Shown: one piece after another, positions 34,013-46,487 of the stretch | How the letters are laid out: each line of letters begins with the position of its first letter | How positions within the stretch are numbered: the first letter of the stretch is position 1 | NCBI GenBank assembly: GCA_036169595.1 | Contig: CM069770.1 | Location: 754,001 to 818,000, forward strand | DNA: 64,000 nt | Direction of reading: 5' to 3' | DNA from: Dictyostelium firmibasis | Lineage: Eukaryota; Evosea; Eumycetozoa; Dictyosteliales; Dictyosteliaceae | Made by a program: the position numbers and the translations under genes | Notes under the pieces: generated by a model | What the model was told of the DNA's origin: nothing | What the model saw: the letters and a program-made list of their open reading frames with translations, nothing else | Database searches by the model: none

Positions 34013-36600
34013 TTAATTAAAATCATAACCAAATGTTAATGATTTAACACTTGATGGTATTGATCCTTCTGATAATACTTGATAAAAACGATTACAAAAT
34101 GTTAATGATTCAACACTTGATGGTATTGATCCTGCTGATAATACTTGATTAAAACAATAACCAAATGTTAATGATTTAACACTTGATGGTATTGATCCTA
34201 CTGATAATTTTTGATTAAAACAATAACCAAATGTTAATGATTCAACACTTGATGGTATTGATCCTGCTGATAATACTTGATCAAAACGATGACCAAATGT
34301 TAATGATTCAACACTTGATGGTATTGATCCTGCTGATAATACTTGATTAAAATATCTGTCAAATGTTAATGATTTAACACTTGATGGTATTATTCCTGCT
34401 GATAATACTTGATTAAAATGATAACCAAATGTTAATGATTTAACACTTGATGGTATTGATCCTTCTGAAAATACTTGATAAAAATCATAACCAAATGTTA
34501 ATGATTCAACACTTGATGGTATTGATCCTACTGATAATACTTGATTAAAACAATTACCAAATGTTAATGATTTAACACTTGATGGTATTGATCCTGCTGA
34601 TAATACTTGATTAAAACGATAACCAAATGTTAATGATTTAACACTTGATGGTATTGATCCTGCTGATAATACTTGATTAAAACAATAACCAAATGTTAAT
34701 GATTTAACACTTGATGGTATTGATCCTGCTGATAATACTTGATTAAAACGATAACCAAATGTTAATGATTTAACACTTGATGGTATTGATCCTGCTGATA
34801 ATACTTGATTAAAATCATAACCAAATGTTAATGATTTAACACTTGATGGTATTGACCCTGTTGATAATACTTGATTAAAACAACGACTAAATGTTAATGA
34901 TTTAACACTTGATGGTATTGATCCTGCTGATAATACTTGATTAAAACGATCACCAAATGTTAATGATGTAACACTTGATGGTATTAATCCTGTTGATAAT
35001 ACTTGATTAAAACAACCACTAAATGTTAATGATTTAACACTTGATGGTATTAATCCTGTTGATAATACTTGATTAAAACGATCACCAAATGTTAATGATG
35101 TAACACTTGATGGTATTAATCCTGCTGATAATACATGATTAAAACGATCACCAAATGTTAATGATGTAACACTTGATGGTATTGATCCTTCTGATAATAC
35201 TCGATTGAAATAATAACCAAATGTTAATGATTCAACACTTGATGGTATTGATCCTGCTGATAATACTTGATTAAAACGATTACTAAGTGTTAATGATGTA
35301 ACACTTGATGGTATTGATCCTGCTGATAATACTTGATTAAAACGATAACCAAATGTTAATGATTTAACACTTGATGGTATTATTCCTGCTGATAATACTT
35401 GATTAAAAGAATCACCAAATGTTAATGATTCAACACTTGATGGTATTGATCCTTCTGATAATACTTGATTAAAAGAATCACCAAATGTTAATGATTTAAC
35501 ACTTGATGGTATTGATCCTGCTGATAATACTTGATTAAAACGATCACCAAATGTTAATGATGTAACACTTGATGGTATTGATCCTGCTGATAATACTTGA
35601 TTAAAAGAATTACCAAATGTTAATGATTTAACACTTGATGGTATTGATTCTGCTGATAATACTTGATTAAAATCATCACCAAATGTTAATGATTTAACAC
35701 TTGATGGTATTGATCCTGCTGATAATACTTGATTAAAATAATCACCAAATGTTAATGATTTAACACTTGATGGTATTAATCCTTCTGATAATACTTGATT
35801 AAAATTATAACCAAATGTTAATGATTCGACACTTGATGGAATATCACCTAAATAAATATCTTCATTTGAAATGTAATATAATTTTTTTATATAATCTCTA
35901 TATTTTGAATTTAAAAATTGTTCTTTTTTATCTATTTTTACATAGAAATTTTTATTTAAACAATAAAGTTGTTGTAAAATAATATTTTTTAAAACAATAT
36001 TTCTCCATATTCTAAAAAGAAATATATCTCCTCCATTATTTATTTTAGCATCCATCGTATCTTTATTTTTTTAAAATTTAATATGTAGTGTTAGGCTTCA
36101 AAAAAACTTTTTATAAATTTTTTTTTTTTTTTTTTCTTTTAATTTTTAATCTCAGGTACCCGTTTATTTAGAAAAAAAACTCAAGTATTTTGAAACACAA
36201 CAAGTTAAATTTTGCTGCATTTAAGGATAGGATAAAAAAATAAAAAATAAAAAAAAATAAAAAATTTGAAAAAAAAAAAAGGTTTTATAAATACACAAAA
36301 ATAGTGTCAATAAAGGAGTGTTTACCTACATTGCTTTTTAAGTTGGAATGGTAGTTTTCTCTTCAAATAGGATGGAATCCAATCTCTAAAATCATCATAC
36401 TTAACTTTAAATCCTTGATTGTTATATAATTCTTTAAAATTGTCAATTTGTTTTTCGCAATACTCTAGCTTTTGCATAATCCATTTTCTTATTGGATAAA
36501 ATTTTTCAGATTTACTTTTTTTACTAACACATGACTCGATTTCATTTTCATTTTTTCTTTTTTTATTACTATCACTGCTATTATTATCATTATTGAACAT
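34013..36600 (-). CDS. FNIP-repeat protein, locus H (ends one unit early)
   Basis: Exons 36330-36600 and 34013-36060 (intron 269 bp) give about 772 residues and some 27-28 repeats. Exon 1 is the short form and has RFTV changed to GFKV. The product stops at GYDFN because the CAA codon of FNQ is TAA at 34013-34015. Below it, 33968-34012 still codes for the usual ending VLSEGSIPLSVNRLIY seen in loci C and J. The loss is under 20 residues and may be tolerated. Many variable pairs occur in runs here (DR, YR, DS), suggesting local unit duplication. Confidence 0.8.
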
Positions 36601-38062
36601 TTTGAATAAAGTATATGCGTATGTGTATATAAAAATAAAATGAAATGTGAAATAAAAAAAAAATTATAAAATAAAAATAAAAAAATAAAAAAAAAAAGCT
36701 TGCCGCACAAAATTTTAATAGTACTTTTTTTTTGCTCAAAAAAAAAAAATTAGTTGGTGAGAAAATTTTATAAAAAGACACATTTTTTTTAAAAGCACCA
36801 CCGGCTTAAAAAGGATTTTTTGTTGCGTGTTGGCAAAATTTTTACAAAAAAAAAAATAAAATAAAAAAATCTTTTTTTTTTCTCAAAATTTAGCGATTAT
36901 TACGAGACAGAAAAAAAAAAAAAAATTCGTAATGTAACAAAACTTTACTTCCCTGGCTAGCAATGTTGGAGGGAAATTTCAAAAAAATTTCACCACTGGA
37001 GACGTTAAAAAAAAAATTTTTTTTTCACTGCCTTTCAAAAATGAAAAAATTCTCTATATAATTTTTTTTTTTTTTTTTTTAAATAATTATTAAAAATAAA
37101 ATATTAAAACCATTATAAAGATTGAAACACTTCCAATCAAAACTATAAAAATAATAAAATAAAAAAAAAAAAAAAAAAAAAATTAAATTTTAACTTTATA
37201 TGAAAAAAAAATTAAAAAAAAAAAAATTTTAATTATTAATAAAAAAATATTGTTGAACAACTACAAAAAAAATAATAATATAATAATGCCTATTAATAAA
37301 CTAATTAAATAATGAATTAGTACACTTCTCCACTAATTTTGCAGGAAATTAAATTTTTTTAAAAAATATGAAAAAAAAATTAAAAAAAAAAAAATGTTAA
37401 TTATTATTAAAAAAATAATAATAAAATAATGCCTATAAATAAACCAATTAAATAATGAATTAACCCAATTAATTGTTTACTAGATTACACAACCCAACAC
37501 CAGAACATGAGGATCAATTTTAATGCTTTGATTCTCATGAGTAGTATTTTGGTAACATATCAGTTCTGGTTAAATCAAAAGAAATAAAAAAAGAAATAAA
37601 AATGAATGGATCCAAATAGTCGAGACTGAAATTTTTATTTGGACCGTTGGGCGAGTATCGCCCATTTAAAAGGATTTTTTGTTGCCCATACATGGCCCAT
37701 TAGAGTCGAGGATTTTTTGTTGGGCACTGAGCACTTGAAAGGATTTTTTGCTGCGAATAGGAAAATTTTTACCATTTATTTTATTTATATTTTCTTTTTT
37801 TATATTAAATAAAATAAAAATAAAAAAACAAATCATCTCATTTTTCACCAAAAAAATATCTTTTTTTTTATTTTTTTTTTTTTTTTTTTTTTTTTTTTAT
37901 TGTTAAAAAAGAGATATAAAAAAAAAATATAAAAACATGTCACTTTCTTTTTTTAAATTTTTTTTTTTTTTTGCCAGAATCTCAAAAAACAAGATAAAAT
38001 ATGTTTTTACTTATGATTAAATTTAACTTTTTATTAAAAAAAAAAATGTAAATTACATTCAA
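36601..38062. repeat. 1.4 kb segment nearly identical to 19380-20820; carries the empty insertion site
   Basis: Collinear with the flank of locus D. Differences are small: an extra A-rich stretch at about 36843-36868, one base changes at 37110 and 37590, and a longer T tract at 37870. It ends at 38061-38085, where the D-side copy is interrupted by the 5.8 kb element. It contains the transposase-related relic (37497-37597) and GATTTTTTGTTGCG modules (37640-37760). No gene. Confidence 0.75.
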
Positions 38063-38680
38063 CAAAATTTTTTATAATAAAAAGTTATATTTAGACAATA
38101 ATTTATTGTTTTTTTTTTATTTTTTTTTTTTCAAAATAATTTTTTTCTTTTTCTCACAACATAAATTATTTTAAAAAAAAATTGTTATTTTAACATAATT
38201 TTAAATATAATGGCGCACTTTAGGATTGATGATATATATATATTTTTATTATTATGAAATAATTATTTTTATTATTTATTTATTTATTTATTTATTTCCT
38301 GTTAACCGTCAAAAAATTTTAAAAAATACGGTTTGTAAATTTATTCGCCACCTAATTAAAAAAAAAAAAAAAATAATTAAATTAATTTTATTTTTTAAAT
38401 TTATTTTTTATTAAAATCCAATATTTTTTTTCAAATCCAGTAATTATAAAATGATGGATGGATCGTCCAAAATCCTATATCCTTACTTTTATAAAAAAAA
38501 AAATCGGGATAAGGTTTTACTCTTATAAAATAAAAATATTTTTTTATTTTATTATAATAGTTGGTTTGTTTGTATTTGTTTCTAAAGTTATCTTATATAG
38601 TTGATGTTGTTATCATTTTAATTATATGATTAAATAAAAACTTATTATGGAAAACTTTCTGAAATAATCTTTCATTTATT
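38063..38680. repeat. Dispersed repeat and FNIP 3' flank
   Basis: Near-identical to 26602-27220, shorter by about 15 bases in the T/A tract at 38535. No gene. Confidence 0.65.
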
Positions 38681-39848
38681 TTAATTTAATATATTAATCG
38701 ATTTAACACTTAATGGTATTGATCCTAATAATACTTGATTAAAACAAGGATGAAATGTTAATGATTTAACACTTGATGGTATTATTCCTGCTGATAATAC
38801 TTGATTAAAAGAATTACCAAATGTTAATGATTCAACACTTGATGGTATTGATCCTTCTGATAATACTTGATTAAAATCATTACCAAATGTTAATGATTTA
38901 ACACTTGATGGTATTAATCCTTCTGATAATACTTGATTAAAACTATAACCAAATGTTAATGATTTAACACTTGATGGTATTGATTCTGCTGATAATACTT
39001 GATTAAAACAATAACCAAATGTTAATGATTTAACACTTGATGGTATTGATCCTGTTGATAATACTTGATCAAAACAATAACCAAATGTTAATGATTTAAC
39101 ACTTGATGGTATTGAACCTGCTGATAATACTTGATTAAAACAATCACCAAATGTTAATGATTTAACACTTGATGGTATTGATCCTTTTGATAATGCTTGA
39201 TTAAAATATCTGCCAAATGTTAATGTTTCAACACTTGATGGTATTGATCCTGCTGATAATACTTGATTAAAATTATTACCAAATGTTAATGATTCGACAC
39301 TTGATGGAATATCACCTAAATAAATATTTTCATTTGAAATGTAATATAATTTTTTTATATAATCTCTATATTTTGAATTTAATAATTGTTCTTTTTTATA
39401 TATTTTTATTTCGAAATTTTTATTTAAATAATAAAGTTGTTGTAAAATAATATTTTTTAAAACAATATTTCTCCATATTCTAAAAAGAAATATATCTCCT
39501 CCATTATTTATTTTAACATCCATCGTATCTTTATTTTTTTAAAATATAATACGTGTTAGACTTCAAAAAAACTTTTTTCTAATTTCAAGTATTCTACTAA
39601 CACAACAAGTTTGCTGGATTCATGGATAGTGCAAAAAAAAATAAAAAATTTGAAAAAAAACAGGTTTTATAAATACACTATTCAATTTATAAAAAAAAAA
39701 AAAAAAAAAAAAAGGTTTTATACACTAAAATAGTGTTTACCGGATAAAATTTTTCAGATTTACTTTTTTTACAAACACATGACTCGATTTCATTTTCATT
39801 TTTTCTTTTTTCATTACTATCACTGCTATTATTATCATTATTGAACAT
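38681..39848 (-). CDS. FNIP-repeat protein, locus I (short chimera, head exon shortened)
   Basis: Exon 2 runs from ATG 39523 to TAA 38681: 280 residues with about 9 repeats. The upstream part, lead and first three repeats are those of locus G, and the last units plus the ending HPCFNQVLLGSIPLSVK are those of locus F, so the gene is a recombinant of its neighbours. The head at 39848 is cut off after SEKFYP as in locus G, and one Ser in it is Cys (CVCKKSK). The same phase problem applies. Frame is open throughout. Whether the product is made is uncertain. Confidence 0.65.
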
Positions 39849-40315
39849 TTTGAATAAATTATATATGTATATATAAAAATAAAATGAAATGTGAAAAAAA
39901 AAAAAATTAAAAAAATTAAAAAAAAAAAAAAAATAAATTAAACTAAAATTTTAAAAAATTTTTCCAATTCACTTTTAAGACATTAAAATAAAAAAAAAAC
40001 CCAATTTTTTCAAAAAAAAATCAAATTTATTTTACACTTTCTTAATATATTATTTTTTTCAAGTTAGAATAATTTTTTTAAAGTAAAATTTATTTTTCAA
40101 TGGGTCAATTAAAACAAAAAAAATAAAATTATAAAAAAAAAATAAAAAAAAACAAATCATCTCATTTTTCACCCAAAAAAATATCTTTTTATTTATTTAT
40201 TTATTTTTTGTTTTTTTTATTTTTTATTCTTTGAAAAAAAAAACACAATGATTTCCATCTTAAAATAATAATTAATATTTATTCTCTTCGTATTACTTCA
40301 TAAACTCAATCTATC

Positions 40316-40349
<34 letters not shown>

Positions 40350-42124
40350 TTGATTAGTTTATGATAAATAGGTAGATTTAAATGAACATATTTTTCAAAA
40401 TTGTGTTTTTATTATTTTAAAAAAAAAAAAAAAAAAAAAAGCATTTTAAAATTTTTAGGTTTCTTTTTGGTTTATTTAATTTTGTTTTAAATATTAAAAT
40501 ATTCATACCTAAAATAGTCATTTTAATAATTTTTTTCACTTTTGATTTTATAAAAAAAAAAAAAATGAAAATATTTATATTAATTTTGTTAATGTTTTAT
40601 TTTCTTTTTTTATTTTTTTATTTTTTTATTTTTTTTTTTTATAAAATCAATATAAATTATTTAAATATAGGCATGAACAAAATAAATATATTTAAACACA
40701 AAATTCAATATCAATATTGTAACATCAAAAATATACATTGATTTTAGTAAAATATATGTAACTTTTTATTATTATTATTATTTTATAAAGGAAAATAAAA
40801 AAAGTATAAAATTATTCAAATACAAAGATATTCAAACAAAACACAACCACTCACACTTCCGAACCACTACCACTATTGCATTTAATTTTTTTTTAAAAAA
40901 TTTTTTTTAAATAGGTTTTTGCACAAAAAAAATAAAAATAAAAAATAAATAAAAAAAAAAAAAAAATTTTAAAAAAAATAAATAATGTAAGAATTTTAAA
41001 ATAATTATCTAGATCTAGATATATTTAAAAATTAAGATTACAGTTCAAAAATAGTAATCATTAAATTAATTATAATTATTAGAAAAAAATAATTAAACTA
41101 TTTAAAAAGATTAAACACAAATTCAAACTATTCTGTCCCTTATCTAAATGGTTTATATAAAAAACATATTAATTTCAAATACCCCCATTCTCTAATTTTT
41201 TTTATTCATCAAAAAGGGGAATGTGTAATAAAAAAAGAAAAATAAAAACCTATTAATTCTAAATAAAAATTTTTTTTTTTTTTTTTTTTTTTTTTATTGT
41301 TTTCTATAATTTAACAATAAAAAAAAACACTTTCTTTTTTAAAAAAGAGATATAAAAAAAAAATATAAAAACCTATCACTTTCTTTTTTTGAATTTTTTT
41401 TTTTTTTGCAAGAATCTCAAAAAACAAGATAAAATATGTTTTTACTTCTGATTAAATTTAACTTTTTATTAAAAAAAAAAATGTAAATTACATTCAACAA
41501 AATTTTTTATAATAAAAAGTTATATTTAGACAATAATTTATTGTTTTTTTTTTATTTTTTTTTTCAAAATAATTTTTTTCTTTTTCTCACAGCACAAATT
41601 ATGTTAAAAAAAATTGTTATTTTAACATAATTTTAAAAAATATAATGGCCCACTTTAGGATTGATGATATATATTTTTTTTTTATTATTATGAAATAATT
41701 ATTTTTATTATTTATTAATTTATTTATTTATTTCCTGTTAACTGCCAAAAAATTTTAAAAATAACAAATTGTGAATTTATTCACCACCTAATTAAAAAAA
41801 AAAAAAAAACCAATTAAATTAATTTTATATTTTAAATTTATTTTACTAAAATCCAATATTTTTTTTCAAATCCAGTAATTATAAAATGATGGATGCATCG
41901 TCCACAATCCTATATCCTTACTTATAAAAAAAAAATCGGGATAAGGTTTTACTCTATAAAATAAAAAAAAATTTTTAAAATTTTTTTTTTATTTTATTAT
42001 AATAGTCGGTTTGTTTGTATTTGTTTCTAAAGTTATCTTATGTAGTTGATGTTGTTATCATTTTAATTATATAATTAAATAAAAACTTATTATGGAAAAC
42101 TTTCTGAAATAATCTTTTATTTTT
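39849..42124. repeat. Upstream block, decayed small-gene locus copy, dispersed repeat
   Basis: 39950-40500 is the shared upstream block. At about 40505-40525 the MTIL first exon remains without its second exon. 40530-41260 parallels 33290-33960, with the same small-gene loss but a longer right end (tag AAAAAGGGGAATGTGTAATA). 41330-41800 is dispersed repeat, and 41940-42124 the common FNIP 3' flank. No intact gene. Confidence 0.65.
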
Positions 42125-44864
42125 TTAATTCAAATATATTAACCGATTAACACTTAATGGTATTGATCCTTCTGATAATACTTGATTAAAACAATTACCA
42201 AATGTTAATGATTTAACACTTGATGGTATTGATCCTTCTGATAATACTTGATTAAAACGATCACCAAATGTTAATGATTTAACACTTGATGGTATTGATC
42301 CTTCTGATAATACTTGATCAAAACGATCACCAAATGTTAATGATTCAACACTTGATGGTATTAATCCTGCTGATAATACTTGATCAAAAGCATTACCAAA
42401 TGTTAATGATTTAACACTTGATGGTATTGATCCTACTGATAATTTTTGATTAAAACAATAACCAAATGTTAATGATTCGACACTTGATGGTATTGATCCT
42501 GCTGATAATACTTGATTAAAACGATGACCAAATGTTAATGATTTAACACTTGATGGTATTGATCCTGCTGATAATACTTGATTAAAATCATTATCAAATG
42601 TTAATGATTTAACACTTGATGGTATTATTCCTGCTGATAATACTTGATTAAAAAAATAACCAAATGTTAATGATTTAACACTTGATGGTATTGATCCTTC
42701 TGAAAATACTTGATTAAAAAGAGAACCAAATGTTAATGATTTAACACTTGATGGTATTGATCCTACTGATAATACTTGATTAAAACAACGAGCAAATGTT
42801 AATGATTTAACACTTGATGGTATTGATCCTGCTGATAATACTTGATTAAAATCATGACCAAATGTTAATGATTTAACACTTGATGGTATTGATTCTGTTG
42901 ATAATACTTGATTAAAATCATGACCAAATGTTAATGTTTTAACACCTGATGGTATTGATTCTGTTGATAATACTTGATTAAAACAACGACCAAATGTTAA
43001 TGATTCAACACTTGATGGTATTGACCCTGTTGATAATACTTGATTAAATCTATTACCAAATGTTAATGATTCAACACTTGATGGTATTGATCCTTCTGAT
43101 AATACTTGATTAAAACAAAAATCAAATGTTAATGATTTAACACTTGATGGTATTGATCCTGCTGATAATACTTGATTAAAACAAAAACCAAATGTTAATG
43201 ATGTAACACTTGATGGTATTGATCCTTCTGATAATACTCGATTAAAACGATAACCAAATGTTAATGATGTAACACTTGATGGTATTGATCCTTCTGATAA
43301 TACTCGATTGAAATAATAACCAAATGTTAATGATTCAACACTTGATGGTATTGATCCTGCTGATAATACTTGATTAAAACGATAACCAAATGTTAATGAT
43401 GTAACACTTGATGGTATTGATCCTGCTGATAATACTTGATTAAAACAAAAACCAAATGTTAATGATTTAACACTTGATGGTATTATTCCTGCTGATAATA
43501 CTTGATTAAATTTATTACCAAATGTTAATGATTCAACACTTGATGGTATTGATCCTTCTGATAATACTTGATTAAAATCATCACTAAATGTTAATGATTT
43601 AACACTTAATGGAATTATTGCTGCTGATAATACTTGATTAAAACGAGAACCAAATGTTAATGATGTAACACTTGATGGTATTGATCCTGCTGATAATACT
43701 TGATTAAAATCATCACTAAATGTTAATGATGTAACACTTGATGGTATTGATTCTGTTGATAATACTTGATTAAAATCTCTGTCAAATGTTAATGATGTAA
43801 CACTTGATGGTATTGATCCTGCTGATAATACTTGGTTAAAATCATAACCAAATGTTAATGACTCAACACTTGATGGTATTGATCCTGATGATAATACTTG
43901 ATTAAAATCATCACCAAATGTTAATGATTCAACACTTGATGGTATTGATCCTGCTGATAATACTTGATTAAAATCATGACCAAATGTTAATGATTTAACA
44001 CTTGATGGTATTGATCCTGCTGATAATACTTGATTAAAAGAATTACAAAATGTTAATGATTCGACACTTGATGGAATATCACCTAAATAAATATCTTCAT
44101 TTGAAATGTAATATATTTTTTTTATATAATCTCTATATTTTGAATTTAATAATTGTTCTTTTTTATCTATTTTTATTTCGAAATTTTTATTTAAACAATG
44201 AAGTTGTTGTAAAATAATATTTTTTAAAACAATATTTCTCCATATTCTAAAAAGAAATATATCTCCTCCATTATTTATTTTAGCATCCATCGTATCTTTA
44301 TTTTTTTAAAATTTAATATGTAGTGTTAGGCTTCAAAAAAACTTTTTATAAATTTTTTTTTTTTTTTTTTCTTTTAATTTTTAATCTCAGGTACCCGTTT
44401 ATTTAGAAAAAAAACTCAAGTATTTTGAAACACAACAAGTTAAATTTTGCTGCATTTAAGGATAGGATAAAAAAATAAAAAATAAAAAAAAATAAAAAAT
44501 TTGAAAAAAAAAAAGGTTTTATAAATACACAAAAATAGTGTCAATAAAGGAGTGTTTACCTACATTGCTTTTTAAGTTGGAATGGTAGTTTTTCACCTAT
44601 TTTTACTTTATATTGATGTTTACTCTTCAAATAAGATGGAATCCAATCTCTAAAATCATCATACTTAACTGTAAATCTTTGATTGTTATATAATTCTTTA
44701 AAATTGTCAATTTGTTCTTCACAATACTCTAGCTTTTGCATAATCCATTTTCTTATTGGATAAAATTTTTCAGATTTACTTTTTTTACCAACACATGACT
44801 CGATTTCATTTTCATTTTTTCTTTTTTTATTACTATCACTGCTATTATTATCATTATTGAACAT
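42125..44864 (-). CDS. FNIP-repeat protein, locus J
   Basis: Exons 44564-44864 and 42125-44295 (intron 268 bp) give about 823 residues with roughly 29 repeats. The head has 100 codons, intermediate between long and short forms: it lacks KGVE but keeps SKHQYKVKIG, so the two size variations in exon 1 are independent. Exon 2 begins MDAKINN. The lead reads IKKIYYIS where relatives have IKKLYYIS. The C-terminus and 3' flank match locus C. An AATAAA lies about 10 bases past the stop. Complete and open, nearest FNIP gene to the single-copy region. Confidence 0.85.
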
Positions 44865-45926
44865 TTTGAAAAAAGTATATATGTATATTTAAAAATAAAA
44901 GGAAATGTGAAAAAAAAAAAAAAATTAAAAAAAAATAAAACAAAAAAAAAACGAGTTTGTTGAATATTTTAAAATTTTTTTACAAATTTACTTCTCAGAC
45001 ATTAAATTTTCAAAAAATGCTTAGCCGAGCCTGAAATTTTTACATGGGCCGTTGGCAAGCACCGAGAATTTAAAAGGATTTTTTGTTGCGCATACATGGC
45101 CCATTAGAGTCGAGGATTTTTTCTTGCGCACACATGGGCCGTTGGTGAGCACTGTGCACTTAAAAGGATTTTTTGTTGCGTATAGGAAAATTTTTATCGT
45201 TTATTTTATTTTTTATTTTTTTATTTTTTTATATTTAAATAAAATAAAATAAAATAAAAAAAAAATAAAAAAAAATAAAATAAAAAAAAATAAAAGAAAA
45301 TAAAATAAAAATAAAATACAAACAAATCATCTCATTTTTCACCAAAAAAATATCTCTTTATTTATTTTTTTATTTATCTATTTTTTTTTTTTATTGTTAA
45401 AAAAAAGAAAAAAAAAAATATAATAGATTTTAAAAAAGTAAGGATTGTGGACGATCTATCCATCATTTTATAATTACTGGATATAAAAAAAAACATTGGA
45501 TTTTAGTAAAATAAATTTAAAATATAAAATTAATTTAATTAGTTTTTTTTTTTTTTTTTTGATACTATTGAGGAAATTGAAAAAACTCTCTGACATGTAC
45601 AAAAAAGAAAAGTGTTTAACAAAGTTTGAATCAAGATTACTTATTAATAATAATTTGGATGAGTTCAATTTTTGTAAAAGTTTGTTTTTTGCTGTTTTTT
45701 TTTTTTTTGATGTTTTTTTAATTTTTTTTTCATCAACAAAAAAAATAGCCAATTGAACATTATTTTAGAAAAAAAAAAAAAAAAAAAAATTATAATAAAA
45801 ATGAAAAAAAGTTATTTTTTGTTTTTTTTAATTTTTATTCTTTGAAAAAAAAAACACAATGATTTCCATCTTAAAATAATAATTAATATTTATTCTCTTC
45901 GTATTACTTCATAAACTCAATCTATC

Positions 45927-45964
<38 letters not shown>

Positions 45965-46203
45965 TTGATTAGTTTATGATAAATAGGTAGATTTAAATGA
46001 ACATATTTTTCAAAATTGTGTTTTTATTATTTTAAAAAAAAAAAAAAAAAGCATTTTAAAATTTTTAGGTTTCTTTTTGGTTTATTTAATTTTGTTTTAA
46101 ATAAAAAAAAAATAAATTTAAAATATATTTATTAAAATTTACTTATTTATCTTTTCAAATTTTATTTAATTTCTTTTTTAATTTGTGATGTATTTATTTG
46201 AAA
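44865..46203. repeat. Repeat mosaic with GTTGCGCAYACATGGGCC modules and shared upstream block
   Basis: 45010-45190 holds three copies of a module built from AAAAGGATTTTTTGTTGCG plus CATGGGCCGTTGG, found also at 20385-20510 and 37640-37760. 45594-45682 duplicates 7121-7208. 45830-46130 is the upstream block seen at 10800-11110. The open frames at 45052-45252 and 45474-45756 are reads over these repeats. No gene is supported. Confidence 0.6.
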
Positions 46204-46487
46204 TTAAATATATGGTATTGTTTTTGTTACTGGTCTTTGATTTGTTGATGGGAATGATTCATATCTACTTATATCAGTTTCAACTACAATTGAATTTGTA
46301 TAATTAACATTTAATTTTGAATTAAAAAAAGATATAGTAGTTTTTTCAATATTAAATATTTTTTTAGATGAAATGATTGAATCTTTATTTTTATAAAATT
46401 TTTAAAAAAAGAGAGAATTAGAATTTTTTTTTTTTTTTTAAATTTAATTTCCTAAAATATTAAAATATTCATACCTAAAATAGTCAT
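46204..46487 (-). CDS. Small two-exon protein, 63 residues (MTIL family)
   Basis: Exon 1 46475-46487 (13 bases), intron 92 bp (donor GTATGA, acceptor AAAG), exon 2 46204-46382 to TAA. The product starts MTILDSIISSKKIFNIEK and ends RPVTKTIPYI. It differs from the 11179-11462 copy by one missing codon (TISFF against TLSSFF) and is otherwise almost the same. This is the lvsB-distal member of a trio of small genes in the same direction (46.2, 47.3 and 48.1 kb) sharing the 13-base first exon plan. The product is hydrophilic, without a signal peptide. Function unknown. Confidence 0.78.

Noticed and set aside
1939-44864. CRISPR-like reading of the 66 bp FNIP repeats
   Set aside because: Repeats are contiguous coding units without spacers, in a eukaryotic gene family.
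45052-45252. 66-codon plus-strand frame over the GTTGCG modules
   Set aside because: Starts at a non-ATG codon, follows the repeat modules, and the equivalent frames at 20.4 and 37.7 kb run on the other strand.
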